Part shown: positions 20,956 to 31,418 of the stretch, piece by piece
How positions within the stretch are numbered: position 1 is the stretch's first letter
Layout: each line of letters opens with the position of its first letter
Assembly: GCF_963259705.1 (NCBI RefSeq)
Contig: NC_081847.1
Location: 94,095,464-94,159,463 of the forward strand
Direction of reading: 5' to 3'
From: Myotis daubentonii
Taxonomy: Eukaryota > Chordata > Mammalia > Chiroptera > Vespertilionidae
Length of the DNA: 64,000 bases
The notes under the pieces: model-generated
What the model saw: only the letters and a program-made list of their open reading frames with translations
The model's database searches: none
Told to the model about the DNA's origin: nothing
Translations under genes and position numbers: made by a program

Positions 20956-23299
20956 GTTCATCCCACTTTTCCACAATAAGGATCAAGAGCCAGAGCTCCT
21001 CAGGGCGCGTCCACCTCACACCAGACCAGAATATTCGCCTTAAGGGCAAGTGGAAGCAAAGGCTTCGCTTGGCCTCAAAGGGAAGGGCCGAGGCCAGGTC
21101 CCTAGAGCTGTAATTTACTGGGTCCCTTGCCATTTATGTATTTAATGGGCCGAGTGACATTAGGGCATGAGCAGCTCTTTTGCGGAAATGAGCCTCAGCG
21201 ACCCTGAGCCAATAGCGAACGGCCCCTTTTTCATTTGCAGGACGCGTTCCCTGCAAAGGCTTCCAAGGTCAGGTGTGGAACCATGTGGACGCGTAACCAT
21301 AATGACAGCCGCCTTCCGGGTTCTGGAGAGCACCCAGCAGAACCGGTAAAGGCACATGTGCATGTTGGACGGACGTTTGAGTCATTACTTAGACACCAGT
21401 GTTCGGTGACGCTGATCCCCGAGCGAGTTTGTGGGTAGAGGAACAGGAGCTAGACATGCCCGGGCCCCCTTCACTCTCTGCCTCCACGTGACCGCAGCAG
21501 AATGGAACCTCCTGGGGGTCAACGAGGAACCAGGATGGGCTGACATCAGACGCCGTAGCACAGACGCTTTATCGAAATGTCCCTTGTGTCCTCCTGCAAT
21601 AACGAGGAGTCGCCACTAACAGACAACTGTCGGCTTCTCTTGCATCCACGAGTGGCCGCGTGACTGGTTCTCTCCAATCAAACATGAATGGGGGGGTGTA
21701 GCCACTGTCAGGCCGAGGTCTTCAGGTGGGTGGGGGTCTCTGTTCTCCCTCCCCCCCGACCCCCTGGCTGGAAGCAGACTCAGGGGATGGTGGCAGCCCA
21801 GAAGGAAGGACCTGATCCCTTCCTCACCTGGTGGAGGGAAAGCACCACCATGACCAAGAAAACCTTCACGTGGCTTATTTGTCGCAATAGCCAGCGTGAC
21901 CCGAATACCCGAGTGAGATGGTGTCTGATGTTTGTATCTTAAGAGAATGGGCAGTTCATCCAGGAAGAAAGCTTAGGGATGTTGTTACTGTGAACATTTG
22001 TCGCACGTGATGGCGGAGAAGCTGCTAGAGAGCCAGGGAGACCTCCAGACCCCAATTCCACAGCAACGGTCGGACGTTTGCATTTCCAGGCCCATCTGCC
22101 TTTGCTCTGAAATGCTAGCTTCCTCTTGCCCCAACAATGGCGACTATAGCCTGGCCAACGGATGCCTCCTTTCTAGTCTGACTCTGGGTCTTAGAACGTG
22201 GGCGCATCTGCCTTCGCTCTAATCTCTGTGTGGTTAGAGGGAGGTGTGGTGAGTGCATGTGCAGGGAGCCTGGGAATCAGGATTGCGAGCTCACTCTTTG
22301 TGAGTTGAGGTGTTTGTTTTTGTCTTATGAAAGGATGCTACCCATTCCAGCTAATTTGGGCCTTTTATGCCTCCTACAAGTAGCCAGTGCCCGTGGAAGA
22401 ACTACGTAGGGACCTGATGTTATGGGACTTTGTTTCGGTGAGGAAAATCCGAACCAAGGTATGAGACAATAAAAATAACAGTTAAATTCAGCCACGTGGC
22501 TTATTAATAGAAACCCATGCGTGGTCACTGGTGTGGTCTCAACAACAACGCTCATTTCCAGGAGCACAGATGTTAAATTGCTTTGCTTCTCCAGATGTGC
22601 TCGATCGGGGGCCCGTCCCCATGGAGCCATAGCAGCCTCCAGCACGCTGCCCTCTCGGCGGACAGAGAGGCACTTACTTATTCCAGTTGCCCAACATCTT
22701 TGTTTTTCCTCCAACAAAGGCCGAAACAGAGCTCTTGCTATGCGTCTGGTTTCACTGGAGTGACCTGCAGCGTTCACTCCATCGGCACGTCCCCTCGCCT
22801 GTGGAGAGGGGCTGCGTGTTCTCATACGAACCCATGCGGTTTCCATCTCCGTCTTGCCGGCCCTGGTGTAGTACCTGTTTACTGAGGAATGCTCACCAGG
22901 CCCCGCGAGCACTTCCCGCAGCGTGGTAACAGACTGAATTTATCTTTGCTCTTTCCTGTTCGGCATGTGCTGGCGCCATCTTAAAGTCACCACAGGTCCA
23001 TGGAGCAATCACGTTGACCAGACCGAGCCTTCAGTATGGCGAAGTCAGCTGACACTGGGAAGTCTCATGAAATTCTGTCATCGTACAGACTCTCAGGTCC
23101 CCCCCTTTTTATGCCGTGTTATCAGCATAAGCGCTAATGTAGAAACTGTGTTTTTCTCAGGAAATCGCTCCACCTTTCATGCACACTATTCTGAGTGCCC
23201 TCCTTTTTGGTCTAGGAGGGGTAATAATTCTTGTGATGGAGATTTTATGGCACGACGGGCTCAGATTCCCTTGCGTGAGAGAAAAGGAAGAGGACTCGT
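20956..23299. other. Spacer, no gene seen
   Basis: Mixed composition. Several short frames, none with a domain. I cannot identify a repeat or RNA gene. Confidence 0.4.
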
Positions 23300-23520
23300 C
23301 GTTCATTCATTGATTTAATTCAATTAATAGATGCTTGTTGGGCACATTGAAGGTGCCAAACAGAATGTGAGGAGGCCCTATACCTCCAGGAGTAGATAAA
23401 ACTGACCTGGTACGAGCTATGACAGGAATTAACAGGTACAGGAACAAATAACTTTAAATGTGATGAGTGTTGCAAAAGGGAAAGTAACAGGACTCAAGAG
23501 GCTGGTGGGGTATCAATTGC
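23300..23520 (-). mobile_element. L2 LINE 3' fragment
   Basis: CATTCATTGATTTAATTCAA, GCTTGTTGGGCACATTGAAG and GGCCCTATACCTCCAGGAGT follow the antisense L2 3' pattern (CATTCATTCAACAAATATTT, TGAGCACCTACTATGTGCC, CCCTGCCCTCATGGAG). GTGATGAGTGTTGCAAAAGG is the further L2 segment. Confidence 0.55.
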
Positions 23521-23532
23521 TTTATTTAGAGA

Positions 23533-24538
23533 CTAGTGGCCCAGTGCACAAATTTGTGCACATTGAAAGGAAATTAATTAGAAGAAACATTTTAATATCG
23601 CTATTCCTCCTTTCTCTATAATAGAAGTGTCAGAGATGAAAGCAAATTAGTAAAATGTATATGAAAATAATATATAAATTGATTAATAAACAATAACAAC
23701 AACAAAGACATGTTATAAAAACAAAAACATGATATAAAAACAACACTGATAAAAACAATGACTGATAAATTGATTAAACTTATTCTAACACTGAGGCCAG
23801 TGTCAGATGGGGACAAATCAATTCTTGGAATCAGAACAACCTCTCCTCCACAGATCCTGTTAATACTTCAGCTTTGATAATGTTAGGTCACAATCTTTTG
23901 ATAATAAATCTACTACCATTACAAAGACCCCATTTACTATTAAGATTTCTCAGTAGCATGATGATTGCACCTACTTTCAATTCTAATTTACGATACAGCA
24001 TTCCTGAAGGAGTAATACTTTTAAGAAATTCGATGGGAAAATTTTCCTTTTCGGCATCATCCATTGAATCTAGTATTATTGTTGATTACACTGTCGTCTC
24101 TGAGTCTTTATGCAATATCCGTCCCCAACCTTTTCCATCATGTGGGAAAAGAATAGGATACGTCATTGCATCTAATGTAGGAAACAGAATACTGACTTGT
24201 TTCATTTTAGTGGCATTCGAATTATTGGGATCTGGTTTACAATGAATGAGCAAGTCCCTTTCAAAAGGAGGTTCTCCATCTTCGTTTCTGAATATGAGGG
24301 CAACTTCCGTTACATGGGGATAATTATATCTACCCAGATCACTATTATAATCATATTTAATCGCCATCGTTACTTTCGTGCGACGCTGCCGCTTTCTTTC
24401 AGCTTCAGAATGTCAACAAAAACAACCAAATTCACGATTGACAATGACAGATAGAAACACACATGTGCCATTGGCGCCAATGAGAGCTTTATATGTACCA
24501 CGCATGCACGAGCCAACTTAGCCTTTTATAGCTAGAGA
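23533..24538 (-). mobile_element. HeliBat internal-deletion derivative, about 1 kb
   Basis: On the minus strand the 5' end reads TCTCTAGCTATAAAAGGCTA followed by AGTTGGCTCGTGC. The 3' end reads GTGCACAAATTTGTGCAC, then TGGGCCACTAG with terminal CTAG at 23533-23536. This is a complete Helitron by its ends, of about 1 kb. Autonomous HeliBats are several kb, so most of the Rep/helicase ORF has been deleted. The remaining coding parts are described separately. Confidence 0.9.
23888..24367 (-). pseudogene. Truncated HeliBat Rep/helicase ORF
   Basis: A 160-codon frame with one internal TAA (24086-24088) and a final TGA (23888-23890). Codons 1-93 match the Helitron helicase-like N-terminal region: MAIKYDYNSDLG, then VALIFRNEDGEPPFERDL, then TLDAMTYPILFPHDGKGWG. 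Codons 95-159 match the far C-terminal part of the PIF1-type helicase: ENFPIEFLKSITPSG, then LELKVGAIIMLLRNLN, then GLCNGSRFIIKRL. The Rep HUH motifs and helicase Walker motifs lie in the deleted middle. In full-length elements this protein nicks and unwinds DNA for rolling-circle transposition. This copy cannot do so. The stop and the loss of both catalytic cores mark it as dead. Confidence 0.9.
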
Positions 24539-24790
24539 ACAAACTTGCTTAATTAGACCTACTTTCTGATGTAGCTAAACTTTTTTCAGCCCAGTGAAGC
24601 ACCCCAACTTCTCTTTCAGGTCATTGTCAGCAACACAGCAGTAAATATCAACACGAAGCACATTATTATTGTAGATCACACAGGGAGAACAAAGGGTGAA
24701 ATATTTAACTGCAGCCGTGTTTGACTATAGTCTGCGCAGTGAGAAAACCTGAAGTCATTTTCAAGGTCCACCATTTCTTACTTCTTTTCA
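24539..24790. other. Spacer, no gene seen
   Basis: Mixed composition, nothing recognisable. Confidence 0.35.
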
Positions 24791-24960
24791 GTCTGGTCAA
24801 GTTTCTAAGCTTTCTAAATCTCCGTTTTCTGACTAGTGAAAAGAAAACAGGATTCCACCGAGTCTCCTATCTACCTACTCCGGGACTTCCGTGAGGATCA
24901 AATGAGATGAGGCACGGGAAAACGGTTCACAGACATTTGGTCACAGTGTAAAGTGTTTCC
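24791..24960 (+). mobile_element. MIR SINE fragment
   Basis: 'AAGTTTCTAAGCTTTCTAAA', 'CTCCGTTTTCTGACTAG' and 'GTGAGGATCAAATGAGATGA' correspond to the MIR core and 3' part (AAGTTACTTAACCTCTCTG, CAGTTTCCTCATCTG, GTGAGGATTAAATGAGTTAA). Confidence 0.6.
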
Positions 24961-27685
24961 ACCTGAGACTAGTCGTTGCTAGGGCGAGGAAGCCAGGTGT
25001 TGCTACTTGATGCCATTACCTGGATGGTTGGACACTTAGCATATTTGCCTTTTATGTAGATAGATATTTCCTTAAGTTGGCAGAACTCAGGGATGTCATG
25101 AAATTAACACACCATTAGTAGAGTATTTTTACGGCGTACTGAGTTATAAACCAAATGTAATATGCAGACTAAATTGGCTTTCAGACATTAAAGAATCTCA
25201 AATTCAGACAAAGATGGATTCTCTTTCTGACTTGGTGGACTATGGCAAAATGGGCAACATGAGTGGTACAACACAACAAAAATACTGACAATTCCATGAG
25301 CAAAAGCTTGCTAGGGCTTAATGCGTTTTACTCGTTATACACCCCCCCCCCCCCACACACACACTTTGCATATAAGGTAACAGTACTTAGAAATGGAATT
25401 CTAAGTTTAATTATGCTCCCACCAACAAAGCAAAAGAAAGAAAACCAAAGGAAGGGCCACTCACTTTCTATGATCATTTTAAACTGGACAACACAGATGG
25501 TGATTATTTGATTGTGAAAATTGGGTTGTAAAATGAATATCTTCAAAAATGTCAAGAGTAAATGCCCTTTTACAGGCAAACAAGGGGCTGAATGAATTCC
25601 AACAGCACGCTGCCCAAGGCTCTTCATTCCGGGTAAATTGAGCTTAGAGGGAAATTTGTCTCTGAGAGAGTGTGGGGCAGTGCCAAGGAACACTTGACTG
25701 AGAAGAGGAGATTAGGGGCTCTTGAATGCTTTGTGACTTACAGTTGAGAAAAAGATTTCGGATTCTGAGTCTTGAGGTGTAAAGAATCTGTACACCTATG
25801 TTGTGGGAAAAGCATGGAACACAGTTATTGGGACCAGGTAGTTCAATAGCCAAGCTGATCTCCTCCGTCTTTACTTTCTGAATGAGACTGGGAGAGGTCA
25901 AAAACTGCTAAGAAACATGGATTCATCTTTAACAACCCAACTACCCCCTTTAAAACAGGCATGTAATCTGATCATGAGATATAAGCTTTAAGAATACATC
26001 TGTGAATGGTACACAGCTCCCTTAGCTACATAGGGATGGAAGGGGATGCAAATAATGCATCTTCATAGTGAAATACTGCACCCATTCCACTCCACGCTCT
26101 CCTTTCTGTGTGTGCTGGAGAGAGCTCTGAACACTATGTGGATGCGAGAAAGCACACGAGTGGAAAGGACAGTAGAAGAAAAGGTTTGGGTTGAAATCTA
26201 CATGAGGAAAAGTAAGTTTCTTCCTCAAATGGCCGTTTCTCCCTCTGACGCGATGGAGGACGTTCGGATACATAAGCAAGGGCTAAGTCATACTCGCTTC
26301 TTCTTGTTGGCGTTCCAGGCTGGTTCACTGGAGTTGGACAAGTCTTATGGTCCTTAGGGTCACTGAACAGATTTCTCCCCTTAAATGGTGCAACATTTGC
26401 ACCCGTTGGCCACGTGGAAGTGGATGAGAGGGGGAAGAGGTCAGGGAAACATGCCTGGGCCACGGGACCAATCCCATTTTCCTCCCAGGCAGGGCCTGGC
26501 TGTCCAGGACGCTGGAATCCGACGGGAGGGACATACTCAAGCAGTTGTAGGATCTCCCTTCCGCCAGATCTCAGCTGGTTCTGAAGGATGGGTGTTCTGC
26601 AGCTCAGTTGTCATTTTGATGTGTTTGTGGGAGGATGCGAGTCCTGCATTTACCTGCGCTGCCATCTTCCGTGGAAATTTCAAAGAAATAAAGACTCTTC
26701 TTTGAAAGAAAGACTTCCTCACCGATACTATCTGAAGCACTAGTTGATCTTTCTTTCCAGGAAAGAAAGTCCACCGGCCGAATTTCACAGGCAGAGACGA
26801 TTAGACGTGGTCACTTCCGGCCACACGTGTAGTCATGGCGAAAATTGTTGTGAAATGTGGTATCCCACATTTGCTTTTATATATGACCTGTGTTTATTAC
26901 ACATTAAAATACTTCATCCAATGTAGTCATCCATCTGTAGCTATTCTAAGAGTCTGCTGTGGAAAAGTATCCTAAATGCTTCACGATTCTGAGAAATGCT
27001 TTGGTGGACAGCCTTCATGGGAATTTCTCATCGGTAGCTCCGTACCAGATTACTGCTTCATGCAGCCCGGTGTTGAAGAACAGCGCTTTTCTTTTAAATA
27101 CTCAGTTATTCTTTCATTTCTGTTAGGCACAGGGAAGGAAATACTTAGGTTACAAGGCTTGACTCTTATGTTGCAATTGACGTTGCTTCTTCCTCTGATT
27201 TGTTCAGCCCATTAGAGTTTATTTCTGAGAGTTCTGCGGAAAACAAACAACACAGTGATACGGCTCCCCCCTCCACATTCCCCCCCCCAAAAGAAAACAA
27301 CAAGCAAAGAAGGCAAAGGCTCAGGGAGATGAAGACAGCCTCACTAATGAGTCCCCAACTGATTAAAAATAAATACGTTTCTGTTCCTAGAACAGTGTAA
27401 GGAGCATTTGTTGCCACAAACAGTTTAACTTTAGCAAAAATAAAGAGTTGCCCTCAAATCTGTGATGGGAGAACAGCAGCACTGCAGCTAATGATTTCCC
27501 AGGTGCCTCTCGTCTGAATGTAGAAATGAATGACCACTGGCAACGGGTGGAAAGGGCCCGTCTGGGCCCAGCGGCCAGAGGAGCCGCCGTGACGGCTGCC
27601 TTTACGAGGACCCCGTGTCGCCGCGGAGCCGGGCTGCACCCAGCGGCACTGACCGCACTTACAGGGCCCACAGTGTAACCGGGGG
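24961..27685. other. AT-rich spacer, no gene seen
   Basis: Long AT-rich region with no exon, RNA or repeat that I can name. A C/CA tract sits at 25341-25365. Older degraded repeats are likely, but I could not match them. Confidence 0.4.
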
Positions 27686-27689
27686 CCAA

Positions 27690-27770
27690 GCGCTTGGCTC
27701 TAAAGTCAGGACCATCCAGGGTTGAATCTCTGTCCGGCCTGCCTGTGTGACTTTGGGCGAGTGACTGGTG
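27690..27770 (+). mobile_element. MIR SINE fragment, left part
   Basis: 'TTGAATCTCTGTCCGGCCTG' followed by 'TGTGTGACTTTGGGCGAGTG' matches the MIR core (GGTTCGAATCCCGGCTCTGCC, TGTGTGACCTTGGGCAAGT). A possible 3' counterpart lies near 28555-28640, beyond the inserted repeat. Confidence 0.6.
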
Positions 27771-28550
27771 TTGGTTCGCTCTGTCTGTGTGACAAACTAC
27801 CCCCCGATTTAGCAGCTTAAAGGATCGTGCGTTTGCTCGAGGTCTGGTGGGTGGGCAATTCAGCGGGGCTCAGACGGACGGTTTGCTTGTGTTCCTCAGA
27901 GGAACTGGGCCTTTGGCGGGGCCCTTCTCCAGGTGCTCTCTCTTCATCTAATGAGCTAGCCTGGTGTCTCTGTACCAGCGGTTCCCAACCTGTGGGTCGC
28001 GACCCCTTTGGGGGTCGAACAACCCTTTCACAGAGGTTGCCTAAGACCATCGGAAAACACATCTATAATTACATATTGTTTTTGTGATTAATCACTATGC
28101 TTTAATTATGCTCAATTTGTAACAATGAAAATACATCCTGCAAATCAGATATTTACGTTATGATTCACAACAGTAGCAACATTACAGTGATGAAGTAGCA
28201 ACGAAAATAATTATGGTTGGGGGGTCACCACAACATGAGGAACTGTATTAAGGGTCGCGGCATGAGGAAGGTTGAGAACCGCTGCTCTATATGGTGGCCC
28301 CAAGTCCCCAGCAGCAAGAGAGGGTCAGTCCCAACAAGCAAGCATCCTTCAAACCTTGGCTTGTATCCCATGCGCTATTGTCTCATTGACTGAAGCGGGT
28401 CACATGGCCAAGCCCAGCTGTAAGGCGAGAGCCATAGACCCCACCTGGCGAACGGGTGTGCATAGAGGGAGCTGTGACCACATTTGGGAGCCTCGTAGCC
28501 ACCGTCTGCCACCCCAGTTGTCTAAGCTCCCGGTTCCCACTGGAGCGTGA
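27771..28550 (+). mobile_element. Old LTR-like interspersed repeat, family uncertain, split by SPIN
   Basis: 'GTGACAAACTACCCCCCGAT' with 'TAGCAGCTTAAA', and later 'ATTGACTGAAGCGGGTCACA' and 'CATTTGGGAGCCTCGTAGCC', follow a common mammalian repeat (TGTAACAAATTACCCCAAA, TAGTGGCTTAAAACA, GGTCACATGGCCAAGCCC). A related copy begins at about 51690. It is interrupted by the SPIN element at 27976-28284. Confidence 0.45.
27976..28284 (+). mobile_element. SPIN hAT element, long nonautonomous form
   Basis: It begins CAGCGGTTCCCAACCTGTGG and ends AAGGTTGAGAACCGCTG. The central block ATCGGAAAACACATCTATAA through AATTTGTAACAATGAAAAT, absent from the short copies, is retained. The flanking octamers CTCTGTAC and CTCTATAT match at 6 of 8 positions. 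At 309 bp it has no transposase frame. The parent family is known to have moved horizontally among several tetrapods. Confidence 0.94.
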
Positions 28551-29778
28551 GGGTATCATAGCATCTACTTCCCAGGTTCTTTGAAGGTTAAATGACGTGA
28601 TTCCTGTAGAGGGCTCTAGGGAGAGTGTGTGGATGACTTTGTGAGGGATTAATGCTTAGCTGGTCTTAGCTACTTGTTATAACTGACGTTCAAAGGTGCT
28701 CATTAGCGTGTTAACAATTTAGAAACAGCTACTCCCCTCCCCGAAACAAAGATTGCTTCTTATTTTAAATTTGGAGAGTTTTCTCTTTTTAGTAACAATG
28801 ACTGGGTTTGATGGTGGGACTATAGGCAGATTTTTTTCTCTATTTTATGCATTTTCCATAATGGGTATAGAGCTTTTATAATAAAAAGAAAACACTAAGA
28901 CCACCTCAGTTTTAGGACAAAGTTCTTTTTAAAAATACTTCTGGGATTCTGAACAATTTTGCACTGGTTTGTAAAGTTGACAGTTCTCAACATTTCCTTC
29001 GTTACCTTAGGCTTAGCGGTACCAGTTTTCTTACTACGCCCTGAACATTCCCTTGACAGGTGCAAGCTACCTGCCCATCTGCTTTTGTTGAGAGATTAGA
29101 ACTTCCTAATTTCAAAATGCCTGAAGGTTACATTGGAGCAAGTGTTGTTTATATGAATGTACAGTTAAAACTCTGTTTAGCTCTCTGGCCCGCTGGAAGT
29201 GGGGTTCTGTCCATTTAAAGTGACCTTCATGAGATGGCATTGGGTATTCGTATAAATTTAAAGGCGAATGTTAAAGGAACAATCCCACTTTCTGGGATAA
29301 ATGAGCTAAACGTCCCTGGAAGTTTAAATTTATCTTCCATATTTGTTAGAAAGGGTAAAAATTATAGCGGCAATTGGGGGGGGGGCGGCTAGACAGATTT
29401 GTATTTGGTGAACCTTCATTGCATGACCAGCACACGCTCTGCCTTCGTGAATGAATGGCAGGTCACCCCCACTGCTCGAGGGGTGGTCTGAGGACTAGTT
29501 TGTGCACTTTGACAAGAGTGGCCTTTCACAAGTGCAGCTGTTTTGGGGCCCTGCCCCTGTCCCTCGATTAGGCCTGGGGCGCAGGCACCAGGACCCTGTC
29601 CACGCTTTCTCAGCGGAGCCTCCTCTGCTGTGTCCATGCTCCTCCCCAGCTACGACACACCCTCCCCTCTTGCTCTGAGCTCCCACTCCAGTGTGGGCGG
29701 ATCATGTACCCAGGCCGCTGGTAAAGGAGAGTAAATATTTACGTTTTGCAGATCAAATGATCTCTGTCATAATTCCTC
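28551..29778. other. AT-rich spacer, no gene seen
   Basis: A MIR-like tail may lie at 28555-28640. 'TTTTATGCATTTTCCATAAT' and 'AGCTTTTATAATAAAAAGAA' near 28840-28890 look like the tail of an old repeat I cannot name. A G-run lies at 29377-29385. Confidence 0.4.
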
Positions 29779-30178
29779 TCCTAACCCTACTCCTATCCAT
29801 AAACTAACCCTAACTCTAACCCTAACCCTAAACTATAACCCCTAACGCTAACCCCAACCCCAACCCTAAACCCTAGCCCTAACCCTAACCCTAACCCCTA
29901 ACCCTAACCCTAGCCTTAACCCTAACCCTAGACCTAACCCTAACCCAAACTATAACCCCTAACCCTAAACCCAAGCCCAACCCTAACCCCTAACCCTAAC
30001 CCTAAACTATAACCCCTAACCGTAACCCCTAGCCCTAACCCTAACCCTAACCCTAGCCCTAACCCTAACCCTAACCCTAACTCTAGCCCTAACCCAAACT
30101 ATAACCCCTAACCCTAACCCCAACCCCAACCCTAACCCCTAACCCTAACCCCTAACACTAACCCTAACCCTAACCCTT
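29779..30178. repeat. Interstitial telomeric repeat, about 400 bp, degenerate
   Basis: Dominated by CCCTAA hexamers with variants CCCCTAA, CCCCAA, CCTAG and CTCTAA. The block AAACTATAACCCCTAAC recurs with little change at 29830, 29947, 30004 and 30096, so longer blocks have been duplicated within the array. The C-rich strand is the plus strand. Both flanks are ordinary non-telomeric DNA. Confidence 0.96.
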
Positions 30179-30635
30179 TAGGGTGAAAGTAGCCCAGGAC
30201 ATTATGTGATGAGTGGGCATGGTTGTACTCCAGTAAATCTTCATTTACAAAAATAGGGGCCAGCCAGCTTTGGATCTAGAAGAACTATGGCCTGGAATCT
30301 TCTAGTCTTTTCTCTCTTCAAGCCCAACGCAAATTTTTTTAATTTGACTTACGTTTTGTTCAGGTCCTCAGAGGACCTAGATTTATGCAAATTGAGGTCA
30401 GAGGACTTGGCAGCCCAGACCCGTTTGCAGAAGATGCTGAGAAGTTCCGAGCCTCGCCAGGGCATGGAGGAGGCGGCAGGTTTGGGCCGCAGGTGCAAAT
30501 GACTAATGGTTTCTGGATGGATGGAGGACAGCAAGGTCAGGGGACTTCCACCAGGTCGTCAGCTGGGCCGGTGGCTGGGTTAGGGGCTGAGCGAGAAGAT
30601 CCCCTGGGTCCCCCAGAGCGAAGGTTCTCTGACCT
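30179..30635. other. Spacer, no gene seen
   Basis: A 71-codon frame starts at 30287 but has no domain and no splice context that I can defend. Confidence 0.35.
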
Positions 30636-30639
30636 CAGC

Positions 30640-30735
30640 TGGTATCAGGATCGCCCAGCACAGACGCTGGGCCCTCCTGCCGGAGGTTCTGCAGGAGAGG
30701 GCCCAGGCCGGGGCCGGGGAGTCTGCATTTCTTTT
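30640..30735 (+). mobile_element. MER5-like hAT-Charlie fragment
   Basis: 'TATCAGGATCGCCCAGCACA', 'GCTGGGCCCTCCTGCCGGAG' and 'GGGGAGTCTGCATTTCTTTT' match the MER5 order (CATCAGAATCACCTGG, GCTGGGCCCCACCCC, GGGCCCGAGAATTTGCATTTCTAA). A Ves SINE truncates it at 30738. Confidence 0.55.
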
Positions 30736-30737
30736 TT

Positions 30738-30962
30738 AAAAATGTATTTTTTTAAATTTTATTGACTTTTTACAGAGAGGAAGGGAGAGAGATAGAGAGT
30801 TAGAAACATCGATGAGAGAGAAACATCGATCAGCTGCCTCCTGCACACCCCCCACTGGGGATGTGCCCGCAACCCAGGTACATGCCCTTGACCAGAATCG
30901 AACCTGGGACCTTTCAGTCCGCAGGCCGACGCTCTATCCACTGAGCCAAACCGGTTCCGGCT
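30738..30962 (-). mobile_element. Ves SINE
   Basis: On the minus strand it runs AGCCGGAACCGGTTTGGCTC, then AGTGGATAGAGCGTCGGCCT (A-box region), then AGGTTCGATTCTGG (B box), then CAAGGGCATG and CAGGAGGCAG, with a T-rich tail. A well-preserved copy. It abuts a second Ves at 30963. Confidence 0.94.
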
Positions 30963-31178
30963 AAAAAATGTATTTTTATTGATTTTTAGAGAGAGAGGAA
31001 GGGAGAGGTACAGAGAGACAGAAGCAGCAATGATGCCGGAGGAAGCCACCCATGGGCTGCCTCCTGCACGCCCCCCTGGGGACCGAGCCGTCACCAGGCG
31101 TGTGCCCTGATGGGGAATCGGCCGCTGATCTCTTGGTTCCTGGGTCGCTGCTCCGGCGCTGAGCCACGCGGCGGGGCA
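30963..31178 (-). mobile_element. Ves SINE, adjacent second copy
   Basis: On the minus strand it runs TGCCCCGCCGCGTGGCTCAG through GAGGCAGCCCATGGG to TCTCTCTCTAAAAATCAATA. Its tail lies directly against the head of the copy at 30738, so one Ves inserted at or next to the end of the other. Confidence 0.92.
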
Positions 31179-31418
31179 GAACCCGTCTTTCTCATGTGTT
31201 GGGGCGCAGTGACGCTGCGGCCGGGGGACCACAGCGGGGAACGCGCGCCTCCTCTCTGGCTGCAGGTGAGCTGCTTCCGCTTCATGGAGCTTTCCTGCCG
31301 GGAGCCGGTCCATCCTTGCTGTTTCAAGGGACCTGGCATATATGGCATACGGTTCTTAATATGTTTGCTCACCTTTTTGGCGCTGTGTTTTAACCAAGGT
31401 CACCTCTCCGAGAAAGGC
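31179..31418. other. Short spacer
   Basis: No gene or repeat recognised. Confidence 0.3.

Noticed and set aside
20748..20979. Arg/Lys-rich and Leu/Phe-rich frames on both strands
   Set aside because: They translate the CTTCCT pyrimidine tract in different frames.
29779..30178. True chromosome end
   Set aside because: More than 30 kb of ordinary DNA follows on each side and the repeats are degenerate.
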